NCBI GenBank assembly: GCA_025062175.1
Contig: JANXAX010000163.1
Location: 1-5,968 of the forward strand
Direction of reading: 5' to 3'
DNA: 5,968 bases
Source: Anaerolineae bacterium
Lineage (GTDB): Bacteria > Chloroflexota > Anaerolineae > 4572-78 > NAK82
Position 1 is the first letter of the stretch. Each line of letters opens with the position of its first letter. Below, one piece after another: positions 4,976 through 5,968 of this stretch. Position numbers and translations under genes: made by a program. The notes beneath the pieces are model-generated. The model ran no database searches. It was not told where the DNA came from and saw nothing but the letters and a program-made list of their open reading frames with translations.

Positions 4976-5927
4976 TCGGCGCGATGGTCGAGTGTCCATC
5001 CGTTCCCATAGAGCTGCTACCTGAGCTGGCGGCACAGCTACGCCGTTGCACGTTGTGTCCGCGCCGATGTGGGGTGAACCGGCGGGCACGGCGGGGCTAC
5101 TGTGGCGCCGGTGCAGTGGTGCGCGTCGCCAAGGCGTTCCTTCATCCGTGGGAAGAGCCTTGCCTTTCGGGGAAGCATGGTTCCGGCACCGTCTTCTTCA
5201 TCGGCTGCAATCTGCGCTGCGTCTATTGCCAGAACTATCCCATCAGCCATGCATGAAGGAGTGGGCAAGGACATCTCGGTTGGGTGCCTGAGCACTATCT
5301 TCCTCGAGCTCCAGGCGCGCGGCGCGCACAACGTCAACCTGGTGACGCCCACGCCCTACATCCCGCACATTGTGCAGGCGATCCAGATGGCGCGGCAGGA
5401 GGGCTTGCGCATCCCCATATGTACACCACGGGCGGCTGCGAGCGCGCCGATTCGCTGCGCCAGCTAGAGGGGCTGGTGGATGTCTACCTGCCCGACCTCA
5501 GGTACTGCGATGCGCGGCTGAGTGCGCGTTACTCCGGCGCGCTGGATTACTTTACCTATGCCACTGCGGCGATTCGGGAGATGTTGCGTCAGGTGGGCGA
5601 GCCGCTCTTCGACGATCAGGGCATGCGCCCAGCGCGGCCTGCTGATCCGTCACCTCACCCTGCCCGGCGCGTCGGAGGATTCGCAGCGGGTGGTGGATTG
5701 GGTGCTGGAGCATTTGCCGCGCGGCGTCTATCTCAACCTGATGGCGCAGTACACCCCCCTTGGAGCGGGCGGCGGACTATCCCGAGCTGGCGACGCGCGT
5801 GCCGCGCGAGCAGTACAAAGCGCTGGTTGACTATGCCCTGGCACACGGGCTGGAGTGGGGCTTCGTCCAGAAGCTGGACAGCGCTAGTGCCGAGTACGTG
5901 CCCGCCTTTGACCTCGAGGGGGTGTAA
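4972..5927 (+). pseudogene. PflX-like radical SAM protein (COG1313 type), broken by four frameshifts
   Basis: The start is GTG 4972, overlapping the RNase J stop as GTGA (ATG 4984 is an alternative). The first 93 codons give C26-x2-CPRRCGVNR, then EEPCLSGKHGSGT and the radical SAM cluster motif C79-N-L-R-C83-V-Y-C86-QNY, which binds the 4Fe-4S cluster that cleaves S-adenosylmethionine. Similarity then hops between frames. Segments are about 4972-5250 (frame 1), 5255-5419 (frame 2: NVNLVTPTPYIPHIVQAI), 5422-5622 (frame 1: VDVYLPDLRYCDARLS), 5627-5758 (frame 2: RGLLIRHLTLPG, YLNLMAQYTP) and 5760-5927 (frame 3: ERAADYPELATRVP, stop TAA). Stitched together they give about 316 residues, full length for the family, whose substrate is unknown. 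The breaks lie at CATGCATG (5248-5255, gain), 5417-5421 (one base lost), 5623-5626 (one gained) and the C6 run 5754-5759 (one gained). It is either a recent pseudogene or sequencing error. As read, only a 94-residue truncated product ending at 5256 is made. Confidence 0.82.
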
Positions 5928-5968
5928 GACGTCGTTTCGCAAGGGTGGAAGACTTCCTTGAACTCGCT

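Noticed and set aside
3347..5089. A 580-codon open frame on the minus strand opposite RNase J
   Set aside because: It mirrors a strongly recognisable RNase J gene. The long opposite frame is a by-product of GC-rich codon use, and its translation is histidine/arginine/alanine-rich without any recognisable domain.
5248..5626. Idea that CAT/ATG palindromes systematically cause indels in this sequence
   Set aside because: The same kind of motif is intact elsewhere: GCATGC in the RNase J gene near 3414 and ATGCATGC in tsaE near 872 do not disturb their frames, so the motif alone is not the cause.
5943..5968. GGAAG-A-CTTCC inverted repeat after the radical SAM gene
   Set aside because: Arms of only five bases with a single central base cannot form a useful hairpin, and the window ends before any T run could be seen.

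Overview
The window is 5,968 bases of GC-rich bacterial DNA, densely packed with genes that all read left to right. Gene content is mostly housekeeping: tRNA t6A modification, ribosomal-protein-type N-acetylation, base excision repair and RNA decay. RNase J, a type-4 (iron-sulfur) uracil-DNA glycosylase and a PflX-like radical SAM protein occur together, with strong Shine-Dalgarno sequences and TTG/GTG starts. This suggests a GC-rich, non-proteobacterial lineage. Chloroflexota (Anaerolineae-like) is my best guess, but it is an inference from gene content and not proven by the sequence.

Layout. (1) Bases 1-417 hold the C-terminal end of a membrane protein of the O-antigen ligase/polymerase (Wzy_C) family, cut by the window edge. 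(2) Bases 447-2304 hold tsaE-tsaB-rimI, a compact set with a 4-base overlap and a 2-base gap. A good sigma-70-type promoter overlaps the stop codon of the preceding gene. tsaD, the catalytic partner, is not in the window. (3) Bases 2305-2668 are a 364-base gene-free stretch. It contains a near-perfect 22-base palindrome that may end the previous operon, two more short hairpins, a TTGACA box and two abutting perfect palindromes in the leader of the next gene. (4) Bases 2669-4975 hold a type-4 uracil-DNA glycosylase whose C-terminus is a textbook beta-clamp-binding motif, then RNase J starting at TTG behind a near-ideal Shine-Dalgarno. (5) Bases 4972-5927 hold a PflX-like radical SAM gene overlapping the RNase J stop by four bases. 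Its reading frame is broken four times, although every family motif is still present when the frames are stitched together.

TsaE and TsaB work with TsaD to add threonylcarbamoyl to adenosine 37 of ANN-decoding tRNAs, and rimI is a common companion. The glycosylase, RNase J and radical SAM genes look like a second transcription unit with no obvious shared pathway. I see no mobile element, CRISPR array, tRNA or rRNA, and no convincing new multi-gene system. The items most worth a second look are the four-fold frameshifted radical SAM gene, the clamp-binding tail of the glycosylase, and the palindromes in the 2305-2668 gap.
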